64,000 nucleotides of DNA from Pseudomonas sessilinigenes (GCF_003850565.1 NZ_CP027706.1:2418001-2482000); one strand, 5' to 3'; positions 45,812 through 55,262 are shown, numbered from the stretch's first letter. Translations and numbers: made by a program. The notes: generated from the letters alone by a model not told the origin.

Positions 45812-46923
45812 CCATGAACCGCATTGGCATATTGCGCCTCGGCGCGCTGGCTCTGGCATTGATGGCTGCGCAGGTCCAGGCCGCGCCTGAAGAAAAGACC
45901 CTGCGCCTGTACAACTGGGCCGACTACTTCGCCGAGGACACCCTGGCGCGTTTTACCGCCGAGACCGGGATCAAGGTGATCTATGACGTCATGGAAGGCA
46001 GCGAGGTCCTGGAGGCCAAGCTGATGACCGGCGGCAGCGGCTACGACCTGATCTTTCCCGGCGATACCGTGGCCGAGCGATTGATGCACGCCGGCAGCCT
46101 GCAGAGCCTCGACCCTGCCAAGCTGGCGCAGATGGACGACATCGAGCCCGGCCTGCAAGCCTTGCGCGTGCAGTACCCCAGGGCCAGCCAGGCCACGGTG
46201 CCCTATACCTGGGGCACCATCGGCCTGACCTACAACGCCGGGCAGATCGCCCAGCGCTTGCCCAATGCACCGGTCAACAGCCTGGACCTGCTGTTCAAGC
46301 CGGAACTGGCGGCGCATTTCGCCGATTGCGGGATCTCGGTGATCGACTCGCCCGACGAAGTCCTGGCGGTGGCGCTCAATTACCTGGGACGCGATCCGCG
46401 CAGCGCCAAGCCGGCAGACCTGCAAGCGGCTGGCGAGCTGCTGCTCAAGCTGCGCCCCTACATCCGCAAGTTCCAGTCGCAGCCGGTGACCGACCTGGTC
46501 AATGGCAACCTGTGCCTGTCCCTGGGCTACAGCGGCGATGTGACCCAGGCCCAGCGCGCCGCCGACGCGGCAGGCAAGAAGGTCGATTTCCAGTACCGCA
46601 TCCCGCGCGAGGGCACCACGGTCTGGATGGACACCATGGCGATCCCCAAGGATGCCCGGCACCCGGAGTACGCCTATGCTTTCATCAACTTCGTCATGCG
46701 CCCGCAGAACATGGCGGCCATCAGCAACTTCACCGGCTACCCCACGGCCAACGCCAAGGCACGGCCGCAGATCGATCCACGGATGGTGGGCAACCCGGAT
46801 ATCTATCCTGATGCCGCGACCTTTGCCCGCCTGGTGCCGGGGCGCGATATTCCCCAGGCCGACATGCGGGCCCGAATGCGCATCTGGACCCAGTTCAAGA
46901 CGGCTACGATAAAAGCACCGTGA
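45808..46923 (+). CDS. Polyamine/agmatine-binding periplasmic protein (PotF/SpuD-like)
   Basis: 371 residues. A signal peptide ends near VQAAPEE. The mature protein starts KTLRLYNWADYFAEDTLARF, the hallmark of PotF/SpuD polyamine-binding proteins. Ligand-pocket motifs are GYDLIFPGDTVAERL, VPYTWGTIGLTYN and LSLGYSGDVTQAQRAA. No permease or ATPase gene follows, so it must either share the main polyamine transporter or serve the exported deiminase. It corresponds to the third gene (C) of agu2-type operons. Start ATG 45808 overlaps the aguB stop; ATG 45814 is an alternative. Confidence 0.92.
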
Positions 46924-46963
46924 GCCGTTCCACTTCATGCAATCCCCCTTGAGAGAAAGACCG

Positions 46964-48088
46964 ATGTCGACCCGACGTACATTCATCAAACAGGCCTCGC
47001 TGCTGGCCGGTTTCGCCGCCGTGACTACCCTGGGCCTGGGCGCCCGTCGGGTCTTGGCCCAAGAACAGGAACAGGAGGACTGGGTCATGCCCGACGAAGG
47101 CGATCGTCACCAGCGGGCCTTCATGGCCTTCGGTGCCCAGGACGCGATCTGGGAAGACTTCACTGGCGATGTGCAGGAGGCCCAGGGCCGTATCGCCCGG
47201 GCGATTGCCGCCCATGAACCGCTGACCCTGTTCTGCCGCGAGCATGAGCGCGACCTGGCCGAGGAGCTGTGTGGCACTCGCAACGTCACCTATGTGATCA
47301 CCGAGCTGGACGATATCTGGATGCGCGATATCGGCGCCAACTTCGTGCTCAACCCCCGCGGTGAATTGGGCGCGGTGGACTTCAACTTCAATGGCTGGGG
47401 CAACAAGCAGCGCCATTCCCGGGATGCGCGCCTGGCACGGCAGGTGGCCGATGGCGCGCGCGCTACCTACTTGCGCAGCGAACTGGTGGGCGAGGGCGGT
47501 GGTATCGAGGTGGATGGCCACGGCACCGGGATCATGACCGAGAGCAGCTGGATCAACCGCAATCGCAACCCCGACTGGAGCAAGGCCGATGTCGAGGCCG
47601 AGCTCAAGGCTTGCCTGGGGCTGCGCAAGATCATCTGGCTGCCGGGGATCAAGGGGCATGACATCACCGATGCCCACGTCGACTTCTATGCACGCTTCGC
47701 GGCTCCCGGGGTGGTGGTGGCCAACCTCGACAACGACCCGGATTCCTACGACTACGCGGTGACCCGCGCGCATCTGGATATCCTGCGCAACGCCACCGAT
47801 GCCGATGGCCGCAAGCTCAAGGTACACACCCTGTCGCCACCCTTGAATCCGCGCAAGAGCCGTTTCAGCCGGGGCAACGAAGACTTCGCCGCGGGCTACA
47901 TCAATTACTTCGTGATCAACGGCGCGGTGATCGCCCCGGAGTTCGGCGATCCCGTGGCCGACGCCAAGGCCCACGACTTGCTTAGCCAGCTCTACCCTGG
48001 GCGCGAGGTGGTGCAGCTGGATATCGATGCGATTGCCGCAGGTGGGGGTGGCATCCATTGCGTGACCCATCAATTGCCGGCGGCCTGA
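46964..48088 (+). CDS. Agmatine deiminase paralogue with Tat export signal
   Basis: 374 residues. The N-terminus MSTRRTFIKQASLLAGFAAV contains a textbook twin-arginine motif (T-R-R-T-F-I-K) and hydrophobic core, with cleavage probably after VLA. The mature enzyme has all deiminase motifs: WMRDIG, GEGGGIEVDG, DITDAHVD and GGGGIHCVTHQ with the catalytic cysteine at about 366. It would fold in the cytosol and act in the periplasm on agmatine, or possibly another guanidino compound or peptidyl-arginine. It matches the A' gene of agu2-type operons. A GAGAGAAAGA tract precedes the ATG, 41 bases after the binding-protein gene. Confidence 0.92.
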   Translation: MSTRRTFIKQASLLAGFAAVTTLGLGARRVLAQEQEQEDWVMPDEGDRHQRAFMAFGAQDAIWEDFTGDVQEAQGRIARAIAAHEPLTLFCREHERDLAEELCGTRNVTYVITELDDIWMRDIGANFVLNPRGELGAVDFNFNGWGNKQRHSRDARLARQVADGARATYLRSELVGEGGGIEVDGHGTGIMTESSWINRNRNPDWSKADVEAELKACLGLRKIIWLPGIKGHDITDAHVDFYARFAAPGVVVANLDNDPDSYDYAVTRAHLDILRNATDADGRKLKVHTLSPPLNPRKSRFSRGNEDFAAGYINYFVINGAVIAPEFGDPVADAKAHDLLSQLYPGREVVQLDIDAIAAGGGGIHCVTHQLPAA

Positions 48089-48182
48089 GCCTGGGCGAAA
48101 CTTGAAAGTGGTCTGCTCTTGAATATGGAATTGGCCTGATAAGGCAGGCCGTTCTGCCCCTAAGCTGGCGCTCTTCGATACC

Positions 48183-48211
48183 CCCGCAAGGCCACGGTCT
48201 TGCGGGTTTTT
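48183..48211 (+). terminator. Intrinsic terminator of agmatine operon
   Basis: CCCGCAAG (48183-48190) pairs perfectly with CTTGCGGG (48199-48206) around an eight-base loop and runs into TTTTT. It separates the agmatine operon from the acetyltransferase gene that starts 16 bases later. Confidence 0.92.
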
Positions 48212-48226
48212 CATGAGGAGCGTGTG

Positions 48227-48685
48227 ATGAGCGAAAAACAGCAGGCGGTAACAGTACGTGCGATTCGGCCTGAAGACCGCGAACAATGGCAGGCGTTGTG
48301 GCTGGCCTACCAGGACTTCTACCAGGTGAACCTTTCGGAACAGGTGAGCCAACGCACTTTCGAGCGTTTCTTCGATCCCCAGGAGCCGGTGTACTCGGCG
48401 GTGGCGGTGCAAGGTGGCGAGTTGGTGGGGTTCGTCAACTCCGTGCTGCACCGTTCGACCTGGGCCACCACGGACTTCTGCTACCTGGAGGACCTCTACG
48501 TGGCGCCGCAGGTGCGTGGGGGCGGCACCGGCAAGCAGTTGATCGAGTGGGTCCAGGCCTTCGCCCGCCAGCACGATTGCGCTCGGCTGTACTGGCACAC
48601 CCATGCCACCAACAAGCGCGCGCAAAAGCTCTATGACTGGGTGGCGGCCAATTCGGGGTTCATCGAATACCGGATGCCACTCTAA
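48227..48685 (+). CDS. GNAT acetyltransferase
   Basis: 152 residues. The N-terminus VTVRAIRPEDREQWQALWLAYQDFY is a typical GNAT opening. The acetyl-CoA loop is LYVAPQVRGGGTGKQLIEWV, and the end is HATNKRAQKLYDWVAANSGFIEYRM. The profile resembles spermidine/aminoglycoside-type small-molecule acetyltransferases; a polyamine substrate would suit the location but is inference. GAGGAG precedes ATG 48227. An earlier in-frame start would lie inside the terminator hairpin and is rejected. Confidence 0.85.
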   Translation: MSEKQQAVTVRAIRPEDREQWQALWLAYQDFYQVNLSEQVSQRTFERFFDPQEPVYSAVAVQGGELVGFVNSVLHRSTWATTDFCYLEDLYVAPQVRGGGTGKQLIEWVQAFARQHDCARLYWHTHATNKRAQKLYDWVAANSGFIEYRMPL

Positions 48686-48696
48686 GCCCTCGCCGA

Positions 48697-48825
48697 TCCT
48701 GGCGGCTCGTGCCGAGCTGGCGAGGCTGCGTCCGGGCGCGTAGCGGCCGTAAAAAGGACGATGCGGTCGATCAGCTGCGCCGCCAGGCCGACCCGGTGGT
48801 CGCCACGGCTACGCTGGCTGGTTGA
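48697..48825. repeat. REP-like element, degenerate inverted pair
   Basis: The region holds GGCGAGGCTGCGTCCGGGCGCGTAGCGG, very like Pseudomonas REP cores. It is followed by a second, inverted, more decayed copy: the reverse complement of 48790-48825 reads GTAGCCGTGGCGACC. It lies between convergent genes, where it may end transcription. Confidence 0.55.
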
Positions 48826-49750
48826 ACACCAGGGCCTTCAGGCCGCACTGCACGTCGGCATCGGGAAATTCCGGCGGATTGTCCAGGCGCTGTTCGAAAT
48901 GCAGCCCTGGCGCGGCTTCGGCCATGCCGTCCAGCAGGAACTCCACGCTGAACGCCGGATCGTTCATGCAGGCCAGCACCCGGCCCGTCGGCGTCAGCAA
49001 CTCCGGCAGGCGTCGCAGCACTCGCGCGTAGTCCTTGCTCAACACAAAGCTGCCTTTCTGGAAGGAGGGCGGGTCGATGATCACCAGATCGTAAGGGCCG
49101 CCTTGCTTGACCTTGCCCCAGGACTTGAACAGGTCATGGCCAAGGAAACTCACCCGGCCCAGGTCGTGGCCATTGAGCCGATGGTTGTCGCGACCACGGC
49201 TCAGGGCCGCCCGGGACATGTCGAGGTTGACCACTTTCTCGGCCCCGCCGGCGATCGCCGCCACCGAGAAACCGCAGGTGTAGGCGAACAGGTTCAGCAC
49301 CCTCAGGCCTTGGGCATTGGCCCGCACCCAGTTGCGCCCGTAGCGCATGTCGAGGAACAAGCCGTTGTTCTGCTTGCTGCCCAGGTCCACCCGGTAGTCC
49401 AGGCCTTCCTCGGTGATGGTGCAGGACTCCACCGGCTCGCCCAGCAGCCATTCCCCCAGGCTGTCGGGCAGGTAGCGGTGTTGCAGCATCAGGCTGGTGG
49501 CGCCGCTGGCCTGCCATTGTGCGGTGGAGCCCAGTGCCACCAGCAGCTGTTTCAAGGCCGCCAGTTCCTCGGCTTGCACTTCCTTGAACAGCGACACCAG
49601 CACCACGCCTTGCAGCCAATCCACGGTCACCTGCTCCAGGCCCGGCCAGCAGCGCCCACGGCCGTGGAACAGGCGTCGGGTTTCCCTTGGGGCAATGGCC
49701 AGGGCATCGAGCAGGTGTTGGTTGAGGGTGGCGAGGGCTTGAGGGTTCAT
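48809..49750 (-). CDS. SAM-dependent methyltransferase, RlmI-like
   Basis: 313 residues. The C-terminal Rossmann methyltransferase has VLNLFAYTCGFSVAAIAGGAEKVVNLDMS (SAM loop and acidic residue) and the VIIDPPSFQKGSF motif, the form seen in RlmI/RlmK-type 23S rRNA m5C methyltransferases. The N-terminal part, with DLGSKQNNGLFLDMR, matches the same family, but the PUA domain of RlmI is missing. The likely substrate is rRNA. No good ribosome site precedes ATG 49750; the conserved region begins soon after it. Confidence 0.82.
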   Translation of the reverse strand: MNPQALATLNQHLLDALAIAPRETRRLFHGRGRCWPGLEQVTVDWLQGVVLVSLFKEVQAEELAALKQLLVALGSTAQWQASGATSLMLQHRYLPDSLGEWLLGEPVESCTITEEGLDYRVDLGSKQNNGLFLDMRYGRNWVRANAQGLRVLNLFAYTCGFSVAAIAGGAEKVVNLDMSRAALSRGRDNHRLNGHDLGRVSFLGHDLFKSWGKVKQGGPYDLVIIDPPSFQKGSFVLSKDYARVLRRLPELLTPTGRVLACMNDPAFSVEFLLDGMAEAAPGLHFEQRLDNPPEFPDADVQCGLKALVFNQPA

Positions 49751-49808
49751 CGGCGCGACCAGCAATTTTTCGGGGCGGCATTTAACCACAATTGCCGGCC
49801 GGCGCGGT

Positions 49809-50258
49809 TCAGTCCAGGTGTTCCGGGCGGCCCATGGCTCGCCATTGCGCCAGCCGGCCAGCGAGCACCGGAGCCAGCAGGTCGTAGTTGCTCCAGCTGT
49901 TCTCCACCCGGTAGATCGTATCGGGGATTGGCGCCAGGAGCTGCTCATAGTCCTCGCTGTAGCGGCCGTTGCTGTCCTTTCCCGCATAGTAGGCAGCAGC
50001 GAAGGCATTGCCTTCGGCGTTGAAGTCTTCGTCGTAGAGTTTTTCATCGAGCATCTTGAACAGGAACTCACGGCCGTCGAGTTTGCGCGAACGTAGCTGC
50101 GCCAGTTCCTCGGCGGCATCTTCTTCAAGTTCTTCGCTGGCAAAGCCGTTGAGCAGCATCCAGGCCAGGAACAGGCCGATATGGGTGCCCCCGGCGCTCG
50201 GTGGCAGGTCGCTGGGGAAGTCACCGCCGTAGTGCCAGGAGGCGTCGTCGTATTTCAT
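49809..50258 (-). CDS. Acidic protein of the MKYDDASWHYGGDFP family, function unknown
   Basis: 149 residues, strongly acidic, no signal peptide. The N-terminus MKYDDASWHYGGDFP ... GGTHIGLFLAWML is a highly conserved opening I recognise from uncharacterised proteins of Gram-negative bacteria, often found beside toxin-immunity genes. The C-terminal part has YYAGKDSNGRYSEDYEQLL and NYDLLAPVL. It lies 28 bases after the ankyrin-repeat gene on the same strand, so they are probably one operon. A role as an immunity-type protein is only a guess from this context. Confidence 0.7.
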   Translation of the reverse strand: MKYDDASWHYGGDFPSDLPPSAGGTHIGLFLAWMLLNGFASEELEEDAAEELAQLRSRKLDGREFLFKMLDEKLYDEDFNAEGNAFAAAYYAGKDSNGRYSEDYEQLLAPIPDTIYRVENSWSNYDLLAPVLAGRLAQWRAMGRPEHLD

Positions 50259-50286
50259 CGGGCATGGGTCCTTGTGTACATGCGAT

Positions 50287-51219
50287 TCAAAGAAGGGTGT
50301 TTTCCCATTTCTCGGTGCCGGCCAGGCGGCGCTTGACGTTGTCGATCCGCCATTGCCCGGCCACCAGCTTGACCAGGAACCGGTGCTCGTAGCGCAGCCT
50401 GCGCGAAGCGGGGTCGCGGATCAGCACTTCGGCCTGGTTCGGCTTGAGCCGCTGGCAGGCCAGCAGTTCGTTGTCCTTCGAGTAGGTGGTGGGCGAGCCA
50501 TAGGATGAGCGGGTATAGGCCCTGTCGCGCAGGGTGCAGAAGCGTTCCAGCAGTTGTTGGGGTTCGGTCCAGAAATCCTGATCCAGGCCGTTGCGAGCCT
50601 GGGCCTTGCCGCGCCGTTCCCAGGCTTCCAGGGCCAGGGTGTAGGCCCGCACCTGGGTGACCGGGTCGCTGCTGTGGACATCGGCCGGCAGATCCGGCCA
50701 CGGCAGGTGCGGGGACGGTTGCGCTGGAGGCTGTTCCCCGGCACCGGCTTCTGCCAGCAACTGCATGATTCGCCCATGGCCTTTTTCTTCTGCCAGGGAC
50801 CAGGCGTTGCGTTGCTGGAAGTCCAGGTGCTGGGGGTTGGCGCCGGCCTGGAGCAACAGGCTGACCATCTCCGCGTGGCCGCCCTGGGCGGCGTTCATCA
50901 AGGCGCTGCGCTGCAGGTCGGGGGAAGCCTGGTCCAGGGCCGCGCCGTGTTCGATCAGCAGCTTGGCGATGGCGCAATCGCCGTTGCCGGCCGCCCAGGA
51001 CAGGGCGCTGTAGCCCAGGGCCTTGCAGGGTTGTTGCAGGTTGGCGCCGCGTTGCAGCAGCAGGGCCACGGCGGGCAGGCGCCCGGCGATGGTGGCGGCC
51101 AGCAGCGCGGTGCGGCCGGTGCCCTTGTGCTTCCATTCGATATCCGCGCCGGCATCCAGCAAGCGGGTCAGTGCAATGAGATCGCCGCGAGCGGCGGCTT
51201 TTTCCAGAAGGTGGGACAA
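50287..51219 (-). CDS. Ankyrin-repeat protein with NTF2-like C-terminal domain
   Basis: 310 residues. Residues about 1-135 form four ankyrin repeats (ALTRLLDAGADIEWK, AVALLLQRGANL, IAKLLIEHGAAL, MVSLLLQAGANP). After a proline-rich linker, residues about 170-310 form an alpha/beta domain with FWTEPQQLLERFCTLRDRAYT and RYEHRFLVKLVAGQWRIDNVKR. This resembles NTF2-fold immunity proteins, where the tail strands contain xxWRIDNVK. Start is TTG 51219 with no strong ribosome site. It could be an orphan immunity or scaffolding protein. Confidence 0.75.
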   Translation of the reverse strand: MSHLLEKAAARGDLIALTRLLDAGADIEWKHKGTGRTALLAATIAGRLPAVALLLQRGANLQQPCKALGYSALSWAAGNGDCAIAKLLIEHGAALDQASPDLQRSALMNAAQGGHAEMVSLLLQAGANPQHLDFQQRNAWSLAEEKGHGRIMQLLAEAGAGEQPPAQPSPHLPWPDLPADVHSSDPVTQVRAYTLALEAWERRGKAQARNGLDQDFWTEPQQLLERFCTLRDRAYTRSSYGSPTTYSKDNELLACQRLKPNQAEVLIRDPASRRLRYEHRFLVKLVAGQWRIDNVKRRLAGTEKWENTLL

Positions 51220-51421
51220 GGTCGGGAATCCGTTCGATCAACTAAAAGACGCCAGGCAATGGTAACGCCGCAGTACGCGGGTTTGCCATGTCGGGTTCAG
51301 CGTGGACGCCTCGCAGAGCCCCGAGTAGGATGGCGCCTTCGCCCGCAAGCCATGCCAGGTGCTGCTGGGGCCAGAGCGTTTTGCCGTTGCCGACCGACCA
51401 CTGTTCAAGCTGGAGTCCAGG

Positions 51422-52405
51422 ATGTTCAACGCCATTGTGATCGATAAAGACACCGCAGGTTACCGCGCTGATTTGACGCAGTTGGAAGAAGCCCGGTTGC
51501 CCGTCGGCGATGTCAGCGTGCGGGTCGCGTACAGCACCCTGAACTACAAGGATGGCCTGGCGATCACCGGCAAGAGCCCGGTGGTACGGCAATTCCCCAT
51601 GGTCCCGGGTATCGATCTGGCAGGTACGGTGGAGTCCAGTGCTCACCCCAGGTTCCGTCCTGGCGAGCAGGTGCTGCTCAATGGCTGGGGCGTGGGGGAA
51701 AGTCATTGGGGCGGTCTGGCGCAGAAGGCCCGGGTGCAGGGCGACTGGCTGATCCACCTGCCGCAAGCCTTCACTGCGCGCCAGGCCATGGCCATCGGCA
51801 CGGCCGGCTACACCGCCATGCTCTGCCTGATCGCCCTGGAGCGTAACGGCCTGCGCCCGGGGCAGGGCGAGGTGCTGGTCACGGGTGCCAATGGGGGTGT
51901 CGGCAGCTTTGCCATCAGCCTGCTGGCGCGCCGGGGGTACTCGGTCATCGCCGCCACCGGCCGCCCGGAAGAGGCCGACTATCTGCGGCAACTGGGCGCC
52001 AGCCAGGTGATCGAGCGTGCCGAGCTGTCGCAGCCGGGACGGCCACTGGCCAAGGAGCGCTGGGTAGCGGCGATCGATTCGGTGGGCAGCCACACCCTGG
52101 CCAACGCCTGTGCCGGCACTGCCGCCGATGGCCTGGTGGCCGCCTGCGGACTGGCCCAGGGCATGGACTTCCCGGCCTCGGTGGCGCCGTTCATCCTGCG
52201 TGGGGTCAGCCTCCTGGGAATCAACAGCGTGACCCGGCCCTATCAGGAACGGGTCCATGCCTGGGAGCGATTGGCCGCCGAGCTCGACCTCGCTCACCTG
52301 GAGCTGATGATTCGCGAGGTGGCGCTGGGCGAAGCCATCGAGGTTGCCCATGAGCTGCTCGCTGGCACGATCCGTGGACGGGTCGTGGTCGATGTGAACC
52401 GCTGA
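51422..52405 (+). CDS. acuI: Acrylyl-CoA reductase-type MDR oxidoreductase
   Basis: 327 residues of the medium-chain reductase family, closest in motifs to AcuI/YhdH. These are VAYSTLNYKDGLAITGK, the MVPGIDLAGTVE strand, NGWGVGESHWGGLAQKAR, and the NADPH fold TGANGGVGSFAI. AcuI reduces acrylyl-CoA to propionyl-CoA and so protects from toxic acrylate; the assignment is by resemblance. ATG 51422 has GGAGTCCAGG upstream. Confidence 0.88.
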   Translation: MFNAIVIDKDTAGYRADLTQLEEARLPVGDVSVRVAYSTLNYKDGLAITGKSPVVRQFPMVPGIDLAGTVESSAHPRFRPGEQVLLNGWGVGESHWGGLAQKARVQGDWLIHLPQAFTARQAMAIGTAGYTAMLCLIALERNGLRPGQGEVLVTGANGGVGSFAISLLARRGYSVIAATGRPEEADYLRQLGASQVIERAELSQPGRPLAKERWVAAIDSVGSHTLANACAGTAADGLVAACGLAQGMDFPASVAPFILRGVSLLGINSVTRPYQERVHAWERLAAELDLAHLELMIREVALGEAIEVAHELLAGTIRGRVVVDVNR

Positions 52406-52544
52406 TCCCTCGCTGGCCGCGTATGCCCACGGTAGATCCGAGTGGGCGCCACGGCCGAGCCGCTGAACCGGACAACACCCGGTCGGCAAACTCCCCGGGC
52501 CCTTTGATGGCTCTTTCGCGTTCCTGATTCGAGGTTGCACGTTC

Positions 52545-53900
52545 ATGTCCATGGCTCCCCAGCGACCACTCTGGCAGGTGTACCTGATCTTCCTGCTGCC
52601 CATGGTGCTGTCGAATTTTTTGCAGTCGTTTTCCGGCACCCTCAACGGGATCTACATCGGCCAACTGTTGGGGACCCAGGCCCTGGCGGCGGTGTCGGGG
52701 ATGTTTCCCATCCTGTTCTTCTTCATCGCCCTGGTGATCGGCCTGGGGGCCGGGGCCTCGGTGCTGATCGGCCAGGCCTGGGGTGCCCGGGAGCTGGATA
52801 CGGTCAAGTCGGTGGCCGGCAGCACCCTGTTGCTCGGGGCCCTGATCGGCCTGGTGGGGGCGCTGCTGGGCATGCTCTTCGCTCGCCCGGTGTTGCAGGG
52901 CCTGGGCACCCCGGCGGACGTGCTGGATGACGCGGTGGGTTATGCCCGGGTGATGATGCTGATCTTGCCATTGCTGCTGGTCTTCGTGCTCTTCACCCAG
53001 TTGCTGCGAGGGGTCAGCGATACCCTGTCGCCGTTGCTGGCGCTGATCGTCTCGACCCTGGTGGGCCTGCTCTTGACCCCGGCGCTGATCCGCGGCTGGC
53101 TGGGCTTGCCGCCCTTGGGGATCCAGAGCGCAGCCTTCGCCGGGCTGGCCAGCAACATCATCGCCATGGGCTTTCTGGTCTGGCGCCTGAGGGGCCAGAC
53201 CCATCCACTGGCCTTCGACCGGACGCTGTTCGCGGCGTTGAGACTGGACCGGGCGATCCTGGCCAAGGTGCTGCGCATCGGCCTGCCCACCGGGGTGCAG
53301 ATGGTGGTGATCTCGTTGTCCGAGCTGGTGATCCTGGCCCTGGTCAACCGCCACGGCTCCCAGGCAACCGCGGCTTATGGCGCGGTGACGCAGATCGTCA
53401 ACTATGTGCAGTTCCCGGCGTTGTCGATCGCCATCACCGCCTCGATCCTCGGGGCCCAGGCCATCGGCGCCGGGCGCCTGGAGCGGATCACCCCGATCCT
53501 GCGCACCGGGCTGCTGATCAACCTGTGCCTGACCGGAGCCCTGGTGCTGCTGGGCTATCTGGTTTCCCACTGGCTGCTGGGGTTGTTCATCATCGAGCCG
53601 ACGGCCCTGGCCCAGGCCGAGCACCTGTTGCACATCATGCTCTGGAGTCTGCTGGTGTTCGGTTTCCAGGCCGTGGTGGGCGGCATCATGCGCGCCAGCG
53701 GCACGGTGTTGATGCCGGTGGCGATCTCGATCTTCTGCATCCTCGGGGTGCAGTTGCCGGCGGCCTACCTGCTGGATGCGCATTTCGGCCTGCAAGGGGT
53801 GTGGATGGCGTTTCCGGTGGCCTACCTGGTGATGCTGGTGTTGCAGACCAGCTACTTCAAGCTGGTCTGGCGGCACAAGCAGATCCAGCGCCTGATTTGA
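52545..53900 (+). CDS. MATE-family multidrug efflux transporter
   Basis: 451 residues with 12 predicted helices in two MatE repeats. First repeat: PMVLSNFLQSFSGTLNGIYIGQLLGTQALAAVSG and GLGAGASVLIGQAWGARE. Second repeat: GLPTGVQMVVISLSELVILALVNRHG and SIAITASILGAQAIGAGR. MATE pumps export cationic drugs and dyes using Na+ or H+. It stands alone, with two small membrane-protein genes convergent downstream. Confidence 0.92.
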   Translation: MSMAPQRPLWQVYLIFLLPMVLSNFLQSFSGTLNGIYIGQLLGTQALAAVSGMFPILFFFIALVIGLGAGASVLIGQAWGARELDTVKSVAGSTLLLGALIGLVGALLGMLFARPVLQGLGTPADVLDDAVGYARVMMLILPLLLVFVLFTQLLRGVSDTLSPLLALIVSTLVGLLLTPALIRGWLGLPPLGIQSAAFAGLASNIIAMGFLVWRLRGQTHPLAFDRTLFAALRLDRAILAKVLRIGLPTGVQMVVISLSELVILALVNRHGSQATAAYGAVTQIVNYVQFPALSIAITASILGAQAIGAGRLERITPILRTGLLINLCLTGALVLLGYLVSHWLLGLFIIEPTALAQAEHLLHIMLWSLLVFGFQAVVGGIMRASGTVLMPVAISIFCILGVQLPAAYLLDAHFGLQGVWMAFPVAYLVMLVLQTSYFKLVWRHKQIQRLI

Positions 53901-53910
53901 GGCACCGGGC

Positions 53911-54240
53911 TCAACGCTTGGCGGCACCGGCTTGGCGCCGGTCCTGCCAACCGGTGATCACCAGGTACAGCAACGGGCCGATGGAGACAAAGACGGCGGT
54001 CAGCAACAGATAAGGCAAAACCGAGACTAGCGCCCGGTCACGGGCGCGGGCATCGCACAGCATCCACAGGCCGGCCAGGACGGCCATCAGGTACAGGTCG
54101 ATCACCACCTGCGCGGTGTCCGGGCGCGACAGCAATTGCAAGCCGAACTGCAGCAGCGATTGCTCGGCCTGCATCAGGGTGAACAGGGTGTAGCCGCCGA
54201 AGGCCAGCAAGGCCAGGAGTGCAGGGTAGGGACGGGGCAT
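53911..54240 (-). CDS. DUF2834 membrane protein
   Basis: 109 residues with three predicted membrane segments: YPALLALLAFGGYTLFTLM, VVIDLYLMAVLAGLWMLCDARARDR and LLLTAVFVSIGPLLYLVI. The central AxWMxxDAR-type segment and the GPLLYL helix fit DUF2834. The function is unknown. It is 14 bases from a second small membrane protein gene on the same strand. Confidence 0.75.
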   Translation of the reverse strand: MPRPYPALLALLAFGGYTLFTLMQAEQSLLQFGLQLLSRPDTAQVVIDLYLMAVLAGLWMLCDARARDRALVSVLPYLLLTAVFVSIGPLLYLVITGWQDRRQAGAAKR

Positions 54241-54254
54241 GGTGTGGTTCTCGC

Positions 54255-54656
54255 TCAGTGGTGGGTGGGGACGGGAGTGCGGTCATGGCGACTCCCCAGG
54301 TCCAGCATCAGGTACCCGAAGCCGGCCAGGGCACAGGCGTAGATCAGTACCTGGGACGGTAGCGAGCCGAACAGGTACAGCGGGTGCTCTTGCAGGCGGT
54401 AGTGCAGCCCGGCGTGGACCACGAAAAAACCGGCCAGTGAGCGTCGGCTGATGCGCCGGATTCGCGCTTGTCGGTGCCCGGCCAGTAGCATCAGGGCGGC
54501 GCACAGTGGCACGTGCAAGGCGATGAACCAGCCTCGGCCCTGTGCCGGCTCCAGCGCGCGCAGGCCGTACAGCAGGCGCCATTCGGCCTGGGCCACGGCA
54601 TCCAGTTCATGGCCGGCGAACAGGGCGACGGCCAGTATCCAGAGGATGTTTTTCAC
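54255..54656 (-). CDS. Small membrane protein (DUF6713-like)
   Basis: 133 residues with about four membrane segments. MKNILWILAVALFAGHELDAVAQAEWRLLYGLR has a conserved His-Glu-Leu near the first helix and a tryptophan motif, and HAGLHYRLQEHPLYLF is a histidine-rich loop. The start is GTG 54656 with a perfect AAGGAG nine bases upstream. It probably forms an operon with the DUF2834 gene that follows. The family name is tentative; function is unknown. Confidence 0.72.
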   Translation of the reverse strand: MKNILWILAVALFAGHELDAVAQAEWRLLYGLRALEPAQGRGWFIALHVPLCAALMLLAGHRQARIRRISRRSLAGFFVVHAGLHYRLQEHPLYLFGSLPSQVLIYACALAGFGYLMLDLGSRHDRTPVPTHH

Positions 54657-54795
54657 GGTGAAACTCCTTGAACAACCCAAGGCAAACAGGCTAAGTGGCA
54701 GGCGCGTCACCACTCAATGACCCCTGAGGTCATAGACAGCAGCGGGCGGATCCGCTGTGTTGCTCCTCCGATTCCCTTTCAAGGACTGAACCACC

Positions 54796-55248
54796 ATGAG
54801 CCACCCGATCCTGCCTGCCGGCCCCGGCCGACTTATCCGTGCGGCCCGTGCCGACGATGTGCCGGCCATGCTCCAGTGCGATCTCTATGCCCAGGCCCAT
54901 CCGGCCCGGGGCCAAGCGGTCGCTCGGGCGGTAGAGTGTGGCCAGGGCTGGGTCGAGATGGTTGGTGATAGCGTCGCGGGTTATCTGCTGCTCCAGCATG
55001 ATTTCTTCGACCATGGTTTTGTCTCGCTGGTGGTCGTGGCCCCCGGGCAGCAACGCCAGGGGGTGGCGCTGCGCTTGCTCGAGGCTGCGGAGCGAGCCTG
55101 TCGCACGCCGCGTCTGTTCATCTCCACCAACCAGTCGAACCAGGCCGCCCGCGGGATGATCGCCAAGGCTGGTTTCCGTCCCAGCGGGGTGATCGAGAAC
55201 CTCGACGAGCAAGACCCGGAGCTGATCTTCTTCAAACCGGTGGGTTGA
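54796..55248 (+). CDS. GNAT acetyltransferase
   Basis: 150 residues. The opening RLIRAARADDVPAMLQCD and acetyl-CoA loop VVVAPGQQRQGVALRLLEAAER, then TNQSNQAARGMIAKAGFRPSG, place it in the GNAT family. Substrate is unknown. The next gene starts close behind, so the two may be co-transcribed. Confidence 0.83.
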   Translation: MSHPILPAGPGRLIRAARADDVPAMLQCDLYAQAHPARGQAVARAVECGQGWVEMVGDSVAGYLLLQHDFFDHGFVSLVVVAPGQQRQGVALRLLEAAERACRTPRLFISTNQSNQAARGMIAKAGFRPSGVIENLDEQDPELIFFKPVG

Positions 55249-55262
55249 ACCGGATACTGTTC

